Notes under the pieces: generated by a model
What the model was told of the DNA's origin: nothing
What the model saw: the letters and a program-made list of their open reading frames with translations, nothing else
Databases searched by the model: none
NCBI GenBank assembly: GCA_963716095.1
Contig: CAVQSV010000016.1
Span: forward strand, 205,133 to 269,132
Direction of reading: 5' to 3'
Length of the DNA stretch: 64,000 nt
DNA from: Sva-07 sp963716095
Lineage (GTDB): Bacteria > Actinomycetota > Acidimicrobiia > Acidimicrobiales > Ilumatobacteraceae
In this document: piece by piece, positions 48,423-56,715 of the stretch
How the letters are laid out: each line of letters begins with the position of its first letter
Position numbering within the stretch: the first letter of the stretch is position 1
Made by a program: the position numbers and the translations under genes

Positions 48423-50387
48423 ATGGGCTCTCGTTCGATTCTCGCTGTCCTCGCCGCGTTGGGCGGCGTGGTCGGCGCCACGTTCGTCACCGCGGTGGCG
48501 GCACCAGCGCCGGCGGTGCAGGCTGCGAGCGCCACCACCAGCGCCTACGTCGCCATGCCGACCTCGCAGCGTCTGCTCGACACCCGCCAGTCGACACCGG
48601 TGGTGGCCGGCCAGACGATCTCGGTCAGCGTGGCTGGCCGCTCGCCACTGCCCGCCCCCGGAACGATCACCGCAGCGGTCCTCAACCTCACCGTGGTTCC
48701 TCCGTCCGGCCCCGGTTTCTGGACCGTGTGGCCGCACGGCAACCCCCGTCCCGAAGCGTCGAACGTCAACGTCGACGAACTGCAGTTCCTCTCCGGTGGC
48801 GTCACCCCCAACCTGGTCACGGTGCCGGTCGGCCCTGACGGTGTGGTCGACGTCTACAGCAGCGGTGGCGGCAACGTCATCGTCGACCTGCTCGGCTACT
48901 ACACGCCGGCCGACACCGCCACCGCCGGCCGATTCCAGCCGCTCCCGGCACCGACCCGTGTCCTCGACACCCGCGGCTCGGCAACGTTCGCAGCCGGCGA
49001 AACCCGCGCCTTCACCGTCCCCGGTGCCGCAGGAGCGAGCGCCGTCGCGCTCAACCTCACCGCAGTCACCAACATCGCCGGCTTCTGGCAGGCCTACGCA
49101 CAGGGCAGCCCCGCGCCGGCCACCTCGAACCTCAACTCGCCCGCGGGCCCATCCGCGGCAATCGCCAACCAGGCGATCGTCACCGTCGACGCCAACGGTG
49201 CGATCTCCATCTTCTCCGAGAACGGTGGCGACCTGATCATCGACCTGGTCGGCACCTACACCGGTGACACCGCACCATCGTCGACCACCGGCCTCTTCGT
49301 TCCGATGTCGACACCGACACGCATCGTCGACACTCGAATCGCCGCCCTCAATCCCCTCGGCGGCACGACACGACCCTCGATGAACGCAAGCTTCGAGGTC
49401 CCCGTGGCGACCAACCGTGCCATCGGCCGCTCGGACGTGTCAGCGGTGGTGGTCAACGCCACGACCGTCGATGCGCTCACCATCGGCTACCTCACGGTGG
49501 GCACGGCCGGCTCCACCAACCCCGCATCGATGCCCACGACGTCCACCATGAACGTGGTGCGCCCCGCACAGATGCTGGCGAACCATGCGATCGTGCCGGT
49601 GTCCGAGCGCGGGTTCTTCATGTTCACCCAGCCGGGCGGCCACCTGCTCGCCGACCTGGCCGGCTACTTCGTGGGGAGCCCGACCGCCGCCACGTTCGGC
49701 CCACGAGTCAACCCAGCCGCACCCACCTGTTCGACGGCAACGGTGGGTGAGCCCGCTGCGGCCGTCAGCCCGATCGTGTGGGGGTCGTCGGCGGCTGCAG
49801 TCGCCAACATGCAGCGCCGGTTGCTCGAACTCGGCTTCTGGCACTGGGGCGCCGACGGCAACTACGGCCTGAGCACGACCCAGGCAGTGATGGCGTTCCA
49901 GAAGTGGAAGGGCCTGCCCGCCACCACCGTGGTCGACGCCAGTACTGCGATCGCAATGAACACCGAGATGTGTCGACCGGCGGCGGGCCGCAGCGGCGAC
50001 CTGTTCGAGGTCGACAAGGCCAAGCAGATCGGCATGGTCGTCCGGGGTGGGGCGGTCCAGTACGTGTTCAACGTCTCGACCGGCAACGGCCGGTCGTACG
50101 ACGAGGAAGATCAGAAGAACGCAGGACGTCGGGTCATCGGTATCGCAACGACGCCGAGCGGCACGTTCCGCACCTACCGCCAGCACGACACCGCCCGCTA
50201 CGAAGGCGACCTCGGCACGCTCTACCGTCCCAAGTTCGTCGTCGGCGGAATCGCCGTGCACGGCGCGCCACGGGTGCCGAACTATCCGGCCTCGCACGGC
50301 TGCATCCGAGTTGCGAACCCGGTGATGGATCTGATCTGGTCGCAGAACCTGCTCCCCTTGCGCTCGACCGTGTGGCTCCACGACTGA
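48423..50387 (+). CDS. L,D-transpeptidase with peptidoglycan-binding domain and three surface repeats
   Basis: 654 residues. The signal peptide (about 1-35) is followed by three roughly 125-residue repeats. Each starts near RLLDTR / RVLDTR / RIVDTR and ends near VIVDLLGYY / LIIDLVGTY / LLADLAGYF. A peptidoglycan-binding helix bundle follows (MQRRLLELGFWHWGADGNYG). The YkuD catalytic domain closes the protein with HGAPRVPNYPASHGCIRV (about 612-630; catalytic Cys in SHGC). It makes 3-3 cross-links in peptidoglycan or attaches proteins to it, outside the membrane. Confidence 0.9.
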   Translation: MGSRSILAVLAALGGVVGATFVTAVAAPAPAVQAASATTSAYVAMPTSQRLLDTRQSTPVVAGQTISVSVAGRSPLPAPGTITAAVLNLTVVPPSGPGFWTVWPHGNPRPEASNVNVDELQFLSGGVTPNLVTVPVGPDGVVDVYSSGGGNVIVDLLGYYTPADTATAGRFQPLPAPTRVLDTRGSATFAAGETRAFTVPGAAGASAVALNLTAVTNIAGFWQAYAQGSPAPATSNLNSPAGPSAAIANQAIVTVDANGAISIFSENGGDLIIDLVGTYTGDTAPSSTTGLFVPMSTPTRIVDTRIAALNPLGGTTRPSMNASFEVPVATNRAIGRSDVSAVVVNATTVDALTIGYLTVGTAGSTNPASMPTTSTMNVVRPAQMLANHAIVPVSERGFFMFTQPGGHLLADLAGYFVGSPTAATFGPRVNPAAPTCSTATVGEPAAAVSPIVWGSSAAAVANMQRRLLELGFWHWGADGNYGLSTTQAVMAFQKWKGLPATTVVDASTAIAMNTEMCRPAAGRSGDLFEVDKAKQIGMVVRGGAVQYVFNVSTGNGRSYDEEDQKNAGRRVIGIATTPSGTFRTYRQHDTARYEGDLGTLYRPKFVVGGIAVHGAPRVPNYPASHGCIRVANPVMDLIWSQNLLPLRSTVWLHD

Positions 50388-50414
50388 CACCCGAGGTGCC
50401 GTCGGGTGACGACG

Positions 50415-51215
50415 TCAACCGATCCGGATCGAGGTGCCGCCGTCCACCGGCAGCACCACGCCGGTGACGAATCGGGCCTCGTCGGAGGCGAGGAACAGCG
50501 CTGCGTTCGCGGCGTCCCATGCCGTACCCATCCCGCCGCGCAACGGGACACGGGCATCGCGTTCGGCGCGCACTTCCTCGAGCGACACCCCGCGTGCGGC
50601 TGCGATGCCACCGACCGCCATCGGTGTGTCGACCAGGCCGAGGGCAACAGCGTTGCAGCGCACGCCTCGTGAAGCATTCGACTGGGCGATCGATGTGGTC
50701 AGGCGGTTGACGCCGGCCTTCGACACCTCGTAGGCAACCTGAAAACCACCTGCGACCGATGCGGCCGAGGAGACGTTGACGATCGAACCGTGCTGCTGAT
50801 CTCGCATCGTCGGCAACACCGCACGGCACGCACGCCACATCGCGCGCAGATTCACGTCGACGATGCGATCGAACGCGTCGGCGTCGGCCGAATGAGCGGG
50901 ACCATCACCTCTGCCGCCGATTCCGACGTTGTTGACGAGCACGTCGACACGTCCCCACCGTTCGAGCGCCGCGGTGACGATTGCATCGCACTGGGCGCCC
51001 TCGGTGATGTCGGCCTCGAATCCCTCGGCTGCCCCTCCGGCGGCTCGGATCGTGTCGACGGTGTCATGTGCCCTCGCTGCGACCCGATCGACGCACAGCA
51101 CCATGGCCCCCTCCCGAGCGAACGTGGTGGCGATCGCCCGTCCGTTTCCGATCGTCTCGCCGGGCGTCTGCCCGGCTCCGATCACCACGGCCACCACATC
51201 GGCGAGTCGAGCCAT
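50415..51215 (-). CDS. Short-chain dehydrogenase/reductase
   Basis: 266 residues, classical SDR: a cofactor loop in VVIGAGQTPGETIGNGRAIA (stretched compared with TGxxxGxG), NNVGIGG, catalytic Ser in VNVSSAASVAG and YEVSK (Tyr/Lys). The C-terminal VTGVVLPVDGGTSIRIG is standard. NAD(P)-dependent oxidoreduction of an alcohol or ketone; the substrate is unknown. It is convergent with the L,D-transpeptidase gene. Confidence 0.88.
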   Translation of the reverse strand: MARLADVVAVVIGAGQTPGETIGNGRAIATTFAREGAMVLCVDRVAARAHDTVDTIRAAGGAAEGFEADITEGAQCDAIVTAALERWGRVDVLVNNVGIGGRGDGPAHSADADAFDRIVDVNLRAMWRACRAVLPTMRDQQHGSIVNVSSAASVAGGFQVAYEVSKAGVNRLTTSIAQSNASRGVRCNAVALGLVDTPMAVGGIAAARGVSLEEVRAERDARVPLRGGMGTAWDAANAALFLASDEARFVTGVVLPVDGGTSIRIG

Positions 51216-51251
51216 GTCCGAGAACGTAGCCGCCGATCGACGCCGGCCGAC

Positions 51252-52256
51252 TCAACCGGGTGGATCGGCGACGAGCACGAGGTAGGCGACGTAGGCGGCA
51301 TAGGACCCGATGAGGACGAGGCCCTCCCAACGCTTGATGCGAAAGCCGTTCCACACGATCGGAACGAGCACGACCGTGGCAGCCAGCATCACCGGGAAGT
51401 CGAGCCGGAGCGAGCTGTCACTGACGGGGATGCCGTCACTCGACACGATCGACGTCAGGCCGAGCACCGACATCAGATTGAACAGGTTCGATCCGATCAC
51501 GTTGCCGACGGCGATGTCGCGCTGCCCCCGGACCGTGGCGAGGATCGACGTCGCCAACTCGGGCAGCGATGTGCCGATCGCCACCACCGTCAATCCGATC
51601 ACCAGGTCGCTGATCCCGGCCGATTCGGCGATGTCGGTCGCCGCATTGACCAGGAGCTGCGAACCGATGACCAACACGCACAGGCCGACGACGACCAGTG
51701 CAGCGTTGAACCAGACCGGGCGTTGCGCAGTTGCACCCTCGAGCGAGTCGACGGATTGGGTGTACTCCTCGACGATGTCGGCCCGCTCGGCTCGCGTCTC
51801 CCGAACGAGCCATGCCACGTACGCGATGACGCCACCGAACAGGATCACCCCGTCGACCCGGCTGATGGTGTTGTCGAGCGACAGCACGAACGCCACCACC
51901 GACACCACGATCAGGAGCGGGATGTCGAAACGGATGATGCGTTGCTGCACCGCCAATCCCCCCACCACCGCACTGGCACCGAGGATCAGCAGGATGTTGC
52001 CGATGTTGCTGCCGACCACGTTGCCGAATGCCACGTCGGCATTGCCACCGAATGCCGCCGACACGCTGACGGCGAGTTCGGGCGCGCTGGTGCCGAACGC
52101 CACCACGGTGAGCCCGATCACCACCGGCGCGATGCCGAACCTCGACGCGATCGTCGCCGCCCCTTTCACCAGCAGTTCGGCACCCCCGACGAGGCAGGCG
52201 ATTCCGACGACGAGCGCAATGATCGTGAGTGCAGTCACTCGTGCGTACATTGCCAT
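51252..52256 (-). CDS. Calcium/sodium antiporter (CaCA family)
   Basis: 334 residues, ten predicted helices. The two alpha repeats are GLTVVAFGTSAPELAVSVSA (with GNVVGSNIGNILLILG) and GLTVVAIGTSLPELATSILA (with GNVIGSNLFNLMSVLG), each with the acidic ion-binding residue in SxPE. A charged cytosolic loop (EEYTQSVDSLEG) separates the halves. It exports Ca2+ in exchange for Na+ or H+. ATG 52256 or 52250; only 16 bp separates it from the divergent cinA-like gene. Confidence 0.9.
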   Translation of the reverse strand: MAMYARVTALTIIALVVGIACLVGGAELLVKGAATIASRFGIAPVVIGLTVVAFGTSAPELAVSVSAAFGGNADVAFGNVVGSNIGNILLILGASAVVGGLAVQQRIIRFDIPLLIVVSVVAFVLSLDNTISRVDGVILFGGVIAYVAWLVRETRAERADIVEEYTQSVDSLEGATAQRPVWFNAALVVVGLCVLVIGSQLLVNAATDIAESAGISDLVIGLTVVAIGTSLPELATSILATVRGQRDIAVGNVIGSNLFNLMSVLGLTSIVSSDGIPVSDSSLRLDFPVMLAATVVLVPIVWNGFRIKRWEGLVLIGSYAAYVAYLVLVADPPG

Positions 52257-52272
52257 GCGGCAAGCTGGCACG

Positions 52273-52761
52273 ATGTTCACCTCCGACATCTCCCGGACCG
52301 CCGAACAGATCGGCGCACTGCTTCGCGATCGGGGCGAGACCGTGGCCGTCGCCGAAGGCTCCGCCGGCGGGTTCATCTCGGCGGCGCTGCTGTCGATCCC
52401 CGGTGCGTCGGCGTACTACCTGGGCGGCACCGTGATCTACACCGCCGCAGCCAGCCGAGCCTGGATGGCGGGCGAGATCGAGGTGCCGGCCGGCATGCGT
52501 GGCGCCACCGAGACCTTCGCTGCCTACCTGGCGACGTCGGTACGGCTGAAGGTCGGCGCAACCTGGGGTGTCGGCGAAGCGGGCGCTGCAGGCCCGGCGA
52601 ACCCGTACGGCGATCCTGCTGGCCACAGCTGGCTGGCGATCGATGGCCCACGGTCGACCACCCGGAACATCCTGACCGGACTCGACGGTCGCAGCGAGAA
52701 CATGGTGGCCTTCACCGAGGCCACCCTCGGGTTGTTCCGAGAAGTGTTGACCGACGCCTGA
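52273..52761 (+). CDS. CinA C-terminal domain protein (NMN deamidase-like)
   Basis: 162 residues, stand-alone CinA_C/PncC domain: VAVAEGSAGGFISAALLSIPGAS replaces the usual AES-TGG opening (Ser/Thr change to AEGSAGG). It continues with YLGGTVIYTAAASRAWM and WGVGEAGAAGPANPYGDPAG. Family members deamidate nicotinamide mononucleotide for NAD recycling. The substitution in the opening motif makes activity uncertain. Confidence 0.8.
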   Translation: MFTSDISRTAEQIGALLRDRGETVAVAEGSAGGFISAALLSIPGASAYYLGGTVIYTAAASRAWMAGEIEVPAGMRGATETFAAYLATSVRLKVGATWGVGEAGAAGPANPYGDPAGHSWLAIDGPRSTTRNILTGLDGRSENMVAFTEATLGLFREVLTDA

Positions 52762-52778
52762 GCGCTGCCGCCAGTCGG

Positions 52779-54585
52779 TCAGCCCTCGAGTTCTTCGAGC
52801 ACGCCCTGCGCCACTCGACGCAGGTGGCCGATCTCGACGTCGTCGAGCTTGCGGGGCCGCGTGTCGGCAACGCACAACGTGCCGACCCGCGCACCACTTC
52901 GAAGCACGAGCGGCAGGCCGGCGTAGAACCGCATGCGTGGGCCACCGACGACCAGTGGGTTGTCGGCGAACCGGGCATCGGCAAGCGCGTCGGGGACCTG
53001 GAGCAGGTCGTCGCTGAGGATGGCGTGGGCGCACAGCGACATGTCCCGCGGTGTTTCGCGGGCAGCGATACCGACATGCGACTTGAACCACTGGCGGTCG
53101 GCGTCGACGAGGCTCACGAGCGCAACGGGCACGTCGAGCAGCGAGCTGATCTCGGCGGTGTAGCGGTCGAAGCGTTCTTCGGGATCGGTGTCGAGCACGG
53201 CCAGCTCGCGGAGCGCTGCGAGCCGCTACGTCCTCGTCGGCCGGGAGCGGTGCGTTCTGCCACTTGTTGGCTTGGCGGAGGAGCCAGGCGCGCAGCTTGG
53301 TGCGCACGAAGAACGGACTTGCCGGCCACACCAGCCATTCGGTGATGTGCGTCTCGAGCGAATCAGGGCGCCAGCGTGCTGCCGACGGGCCCACCATGAT
53401 CACGGGTATCGAGTTGAGTTCCGGGTCGTCGAGACTGCGAATCGCCGCCACGACATCGAGCCCGTCGTCGTCGTCGACCGCCTCGACGAGCACGATTCCG
53501 GGCGCCTGACGCAGCACGGCCTCGTATGCGTCGCGCAGGTTGTCGGCGACCACGATGTCGAGCCCTTCGGAACGAGCGGCGTCGACCAGCACGTGGGCGA
53601 CCTCAGCGGTTGGAGCAAAGATCACAACCGATTCGGAACGTGCTGCACGGGAGACCGTGGCGACCGGCGAAGATCGTCGTCCGGCGGCGAGCCGGGCGCG
53701 ACGGTCGGCGTCGCCACCGAGTGTGATCGTCATCCCTTCTGCAGCAGCGAAGATCTCGCCGTCGTACCCGGCCGCTTCGGCATGGGCACGGGCAGTCTCC
53801 ACAAGTGCGTCCACTTGGTCGTCGGTGCGCTTCGGGTCGTGGTGGTACAGCGCCACGCCTGCAACGTCGGCCCGCCGCGCCACGTCGATGACGTACTCGA
53901 CCGTGCTGTGGCCCCAGCCGACATGGTTGCCGAACTCCGACGCGAGGTACTGCGCGTCGTGGATCAGCAGATCGGCGCCGGCGAGCCAGGCCGCATGCGC
54001 ATCGTCGTGGCGGTTTCGAGCGATGTCGCCCCCGGCGGACAGGTCGTGGTCGTGGGGCTCATGGTCGGATGCGTACACGACCACCGCACCATCGACCTCG
54101 AGTCGGTAGCCGAGGGTGAGCGCCGGATGGTTGAGGAACCGGGTGTCGACGTGGATGTCGTCGATGTCGAACACGCCTTCGACGAGGTCCTGGTGGACGA
54201 CCGAGGCGGCGAGCTGATCGATCGCCACCGGAAAGTAGGTGTACTCCATCTGACCGGCGAGGATCTCCGACAGCGAGCCGCCGAGGCCGCTGGGGCCCGA
54301 GATGCCCCAACGGCATCCCTGCTGGAACAGCGGCGCGAAGAACGGCAGACCCTGGATGTGGTCCCAGTGGGTGTGGCTGACGAGGATGTGGCCGTCGACC
54401 GGTGCCCCGTCGGCGTCCTCGATCAGTTGCTGGCCGAGCGCATGCGCTCCGGTACCGCAGTCGACGACCACCAGCGTTCCCGCATCTGAGCGCACTGCGA
54501 CGCACGACGTGTTGCCGCCGTAGCGAACCGTGTCCGGCCCAGGCTTCGCAATCGACCCTCGCGTTCCCCAGAAGGTGATTTCCAC
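52779..54585 (-). pseudogene. MBL-fold hydrolase / pseudo-receiver / GAF protein, single-base frameshift
   Basis: From GTG 54585: a metallo-beta-lactamase domain with ITFWGTRGSIAKPG, the metal motif SHTHWDHIQG, ASDHEPHDHD and GWGHSTVEYV. A receiver-like domain follows (about 300-430; VVIFAPTAEVAHVLVDAARS, IVLVEAVDDDDGLDVVAAIR). Its phospho-acceptor Asp is replaced by Glu or Ala. Near 53225 one surplus base shifts the frame. The continuation LAALRELAVLDTDPEERFDR leads into a GAF domain (VALVSLVDADRQWFKSHVG, MSLCAHAIL) ending at 52779. Total about 600 residues. A signalling or nucleotide-hydrolysing role is inferred. Confidence 0.8.
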
Positions 54586-54697
54586 AGCAACCCCCGATCG
54601 TCGGCGTCGACGACGACACTACGACAAGTCCGGTCTCGTGTCGCCGGTAAGCGCCGGCACACGATGTCGCCCGGGCGAGGCGGTGCGTGTCACTCCG

Positions 54698-55420
54698 TCA
54701 CGGGACTTCGCCGACGATCGTTCGCACGTCGTCGAGCGGCTTGCGCTGCAGTGCGGGAACCTGCGCACCTGGCATGGGGTACCCGATCGGGAACAGCACG
54801 AATGGCCGCTCGTTGTCCGGGCGACCCAGCAGCTCGGACAGGAACGCCATCGGCGACGGGGTGTGGGTCAACGTCACGAGACCTGCGAGATGGAGCGCGG
54901 TGATGAACATGCCGGCGGCGATCCCCACGCTCTCCTTGACGTAGTAGTTGTGCCGACGCGTCCCGTCGTCGTCGACGCCGAAGCGTTCCTCGAAGAGCAC
55001 GACGATCCACGGGGCCACTGTCAGGTACTCCTTGTGCCAGTCCGTGCCGAGCGGGCCGAGCGCCGTCCGCCACTCGTCGTTCATGCGACCACCGTCGTAG
55101 TTCTTGCGCTCCTCGTCCTCGGCCGCGGCACGGATTCGGCGTTTCACCTCTGGGTCACCGGTGACGACGAACCGCCACGGCTGACGATGCGCTCCTGACG
55201 GCGCCGAAGCGGCAGCGGCAACTGCCGTCTCGATCAGGTCGAGCGGCACCGGATCGGGTGAGATCATCCGCACGCTGCGGCGACGTGCCATGTCGGCGCG
55301 AAAGTTCTCCGCCCGAGCACGCATCTCGGAGACGTCCAGCCGGTCGAAGGCGAGCGACTCGAAGGCGAACTGCTCAGCGGTCTCCCGTGATGGGTACGGG
55401 TGCTCGTAGGGGTCGTCCAT
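54698..55420 (-). CDS. Nitroreductase-family flavoprotein (iodotyrosine-deiodinase-like)
   Basis: 240 residues. The FMN-binding pattern is RRRSVRMISPDPVPLDLIET, ASAPSGAHRQPWRFVV and SVGIAAGMFITALHLAGLVTL, with PMAFLSELLGRP and FPIGYP typical of the IYD/BluB-like branch. It catalyses NAD(P)H- or ferredoxin-linked reduction such as dehalogenation or nitroreduction; the substrate is unknown. ATG 55420 fits the family start. Confidence 0.87.
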   Translation of the reverse strand: MDDPYEHPYPSRETAEQFAFESLAFDRLDVSEMRARAENFRADMARRRSVRMISPDPVPLDLIETAVAAAASAPSGAHRQPWRFVVTGDPEVKRRIRAAAEDEERKNYDGGRMNDEWRTALGPLGTDWHKEYLTVAPWIVVLFEERFGVDDDGTRRHNYYVKESVGIAAGMFITALHLAGLVTLTHTPSPMAFLSELLGRPDNERPFVLFPIGYPMPGAQVPALQRKPLDDVRTIVGEVP

Positions 55421-55574
55421 CGGATCATCATGGCGCCTCCGCCCTGCCCCGATCAGCCCTGGCAGGATGTCCGTCCGGATCGACGTGACATCGTGAGCAG
55501 GCGCGACGCAATCGTGAGGATCGGTTCGTTCCGGTCGACCCAGGCGAACGACGTCGGCGATTGACTGGTTGTTC

Positions 55575-55940
55575 ATGGACCCCACGACGCATCTCGACGG
55601 GCCAGCGTTCGACAACGCCTTCGATGAACTCGTCGAGACCGTCACCGCACTCCGGCCTGGTTCGATCAACACGGCCCAGACCCGTGGGCTCGAGAACTCG
55701 ACCGAGACCGCGCCCTACTGCGCAGGCACAACGCCCACGGGCTCGATCGCTTCCTCGGCCACTTTCGGATCCATGGGGAGCATCGGGGACGCCGGCGTCG
55801 GAGATGCGGAGCCGGTCCTGAGTCGGGCTCACCTGCTGGCCAGCGTGCTCCGCTGCTCGTTGACTCACCGGGCTGTTGACTCACCGGGCTGTTGGCTCAC
55901 CGGGCTGTTGACTCACCGGGCTGTTGACTCACCGGGCTGA
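55575..55940 (+). CDS. Small Ser/Thr/Gly-rich ORF, possible precursor peptide
   Basis: 121 codons from ATG 55575. The first third is acidic and helical (FDNAFDELVETVTALRPG). The middle is rich in Ser, Thr, Gly and Cys (ENSTETAPYCAGTTPTG, then SIASSATFGSMGSIGDAG). The last third is encoded by the 16-bp tandem repeat and is probably not functional sequence. No ribosome site is visible. The leader-plus-core look resembles ribosomally made, modified peptides, and a nitroreductase gene is divergent next to it, but no modification enzyme (YcaO, LanB/M) is in the window. Confidence 0.35.
   Translation: MDPTTHLDGPAFDNAFDELVETVTALRPGSINTAQTRGLENSTETAPYCAGTTPTGSIASSATFGSMGSIGDAGVGDAEPVLSRAHLLASVLRCSLTHRAVDSPGCWLTGLLTHRAVDSPG
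55859..55938. repeat. Five tandem copies of a 16-bp unit
   Basis: Five head-to-tail units of GTTGACTCACCGGGCT at 55859, 55875, 55891, 55907 and 55923; the third has G in place of A (GTTGGCTC). The 16-bp period is not a multiple of three, so it cannot be a protein repeat in one phase. A minisatellite with no spacers. Confidence 0.92.
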
Positions 55941-56199
55941 GGTGTCGGCCGGGTCGCCGTGCGGGCAGAGCAACCCCTCCCGAGGGTGACGGCCGACCCG
56001 GAACGGTTCGAGCAACCGATTCACGATCGAGGAGGCCACCGTGGGAGGTGCTGGACCGGCGATCCCACGATGTCACACCGTCGTTCATGTTCGAATCGAG
56101 GCCATCGACGGAGTGGGCGTTCAACGGTCTTGCGGCGGGTTCGCATGGATTCGGCCCGCCCGGGCGTCTTATAGGGTGATGAGCAAGGGAGGAGTGTCG

Positions 56200-56715
56200 A
56201 TGCGCAATCCCACCGACGACCAGTTCGACGAGGGCCGCATCGAGTTCGAGATCGTCGGCAACGACACCTCGTTCGAGGACCTCTACGCCGAGCAGTTCCT
56301 TCCGATGGTCCGATTCGCCACGCTGATGTGCGGGCGGACGGAGGTCGCCCGCGACATCGTTCAGGACTGCTTCGTGAGGTTGCACCTCAAGTGGTCCGGC
56401 GTCGAGCATCCGTGCGCGTACCTGCGCAGCAGCGTGGTCAACGGGTGCCGGTCGCGCGCACGGTGGGAACGGTTGCGTCGGGGGCGGACGAGTCGGCGCG
56501 AGGAGTCGACCGAGCAGACGCCGGACGAGCTGTTCGACGTCCTCGGCAGGCTTCCGAGCCGACAACGGGCCGCGATCGTCTTGAAGTACTACGAACAACG
56601 CACGGAGAACGAGATCGCTGACATCCTCGGATGTCGGCCCGGCACGGTCGGCTCCCTGGTGTCGCGCGGTCTGTCAACGCTCCGGAACGAACTGGCAGAT
56701 GGAGGTCGATCATGA
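56200..56715 (+). CDS. ECF RNA polymerase sigma factor, SigE family
   Basis: 171 residues. Region 2 is FEDLYAEQFLPMVRFATLMC ... ARDIVQDCFVRLH; region 4 is LGRLPSRQRAAIVLKYYEQR ... IADILGCRPGTVGSLVSRGL. ATG 56200 is preceded by GGGAGGAG (56187-56194) with 5-nt spacing, better than ATG 56179 upstream. TATAGG at 56171 may be its promoter -10. It overlaps the next gene, a membrane protein that is probably its anti-sigma partner. Confidence 0.88.
   Translation: MRNPTDDQFDEGRIEFEIVGNDTSFEDLYAEQFLPMVRFATLMCGRTEVARDIVQDCFVRLHLKWSGVEHPCAYLRSSVVNGCRSRARWERLRRGRTSRREESTEQTPDELFDVLGRLPSRQRAAIVLKYYEQRTENEIADILGCRPGTVGSLVSRGLSTLRNELADGGRS

Noticed and set aside
50790..53345. 851-codon rightward frame across the SDR, exchanger and CinA-like genes
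   Set aside because: His/Arg/Asp-rich shadow sequence overlapping three well-supported genes.
55859..55938. CRISPR array
   Set aside because: Units are contiguous 16-mers without spacers and no cas gene is present.
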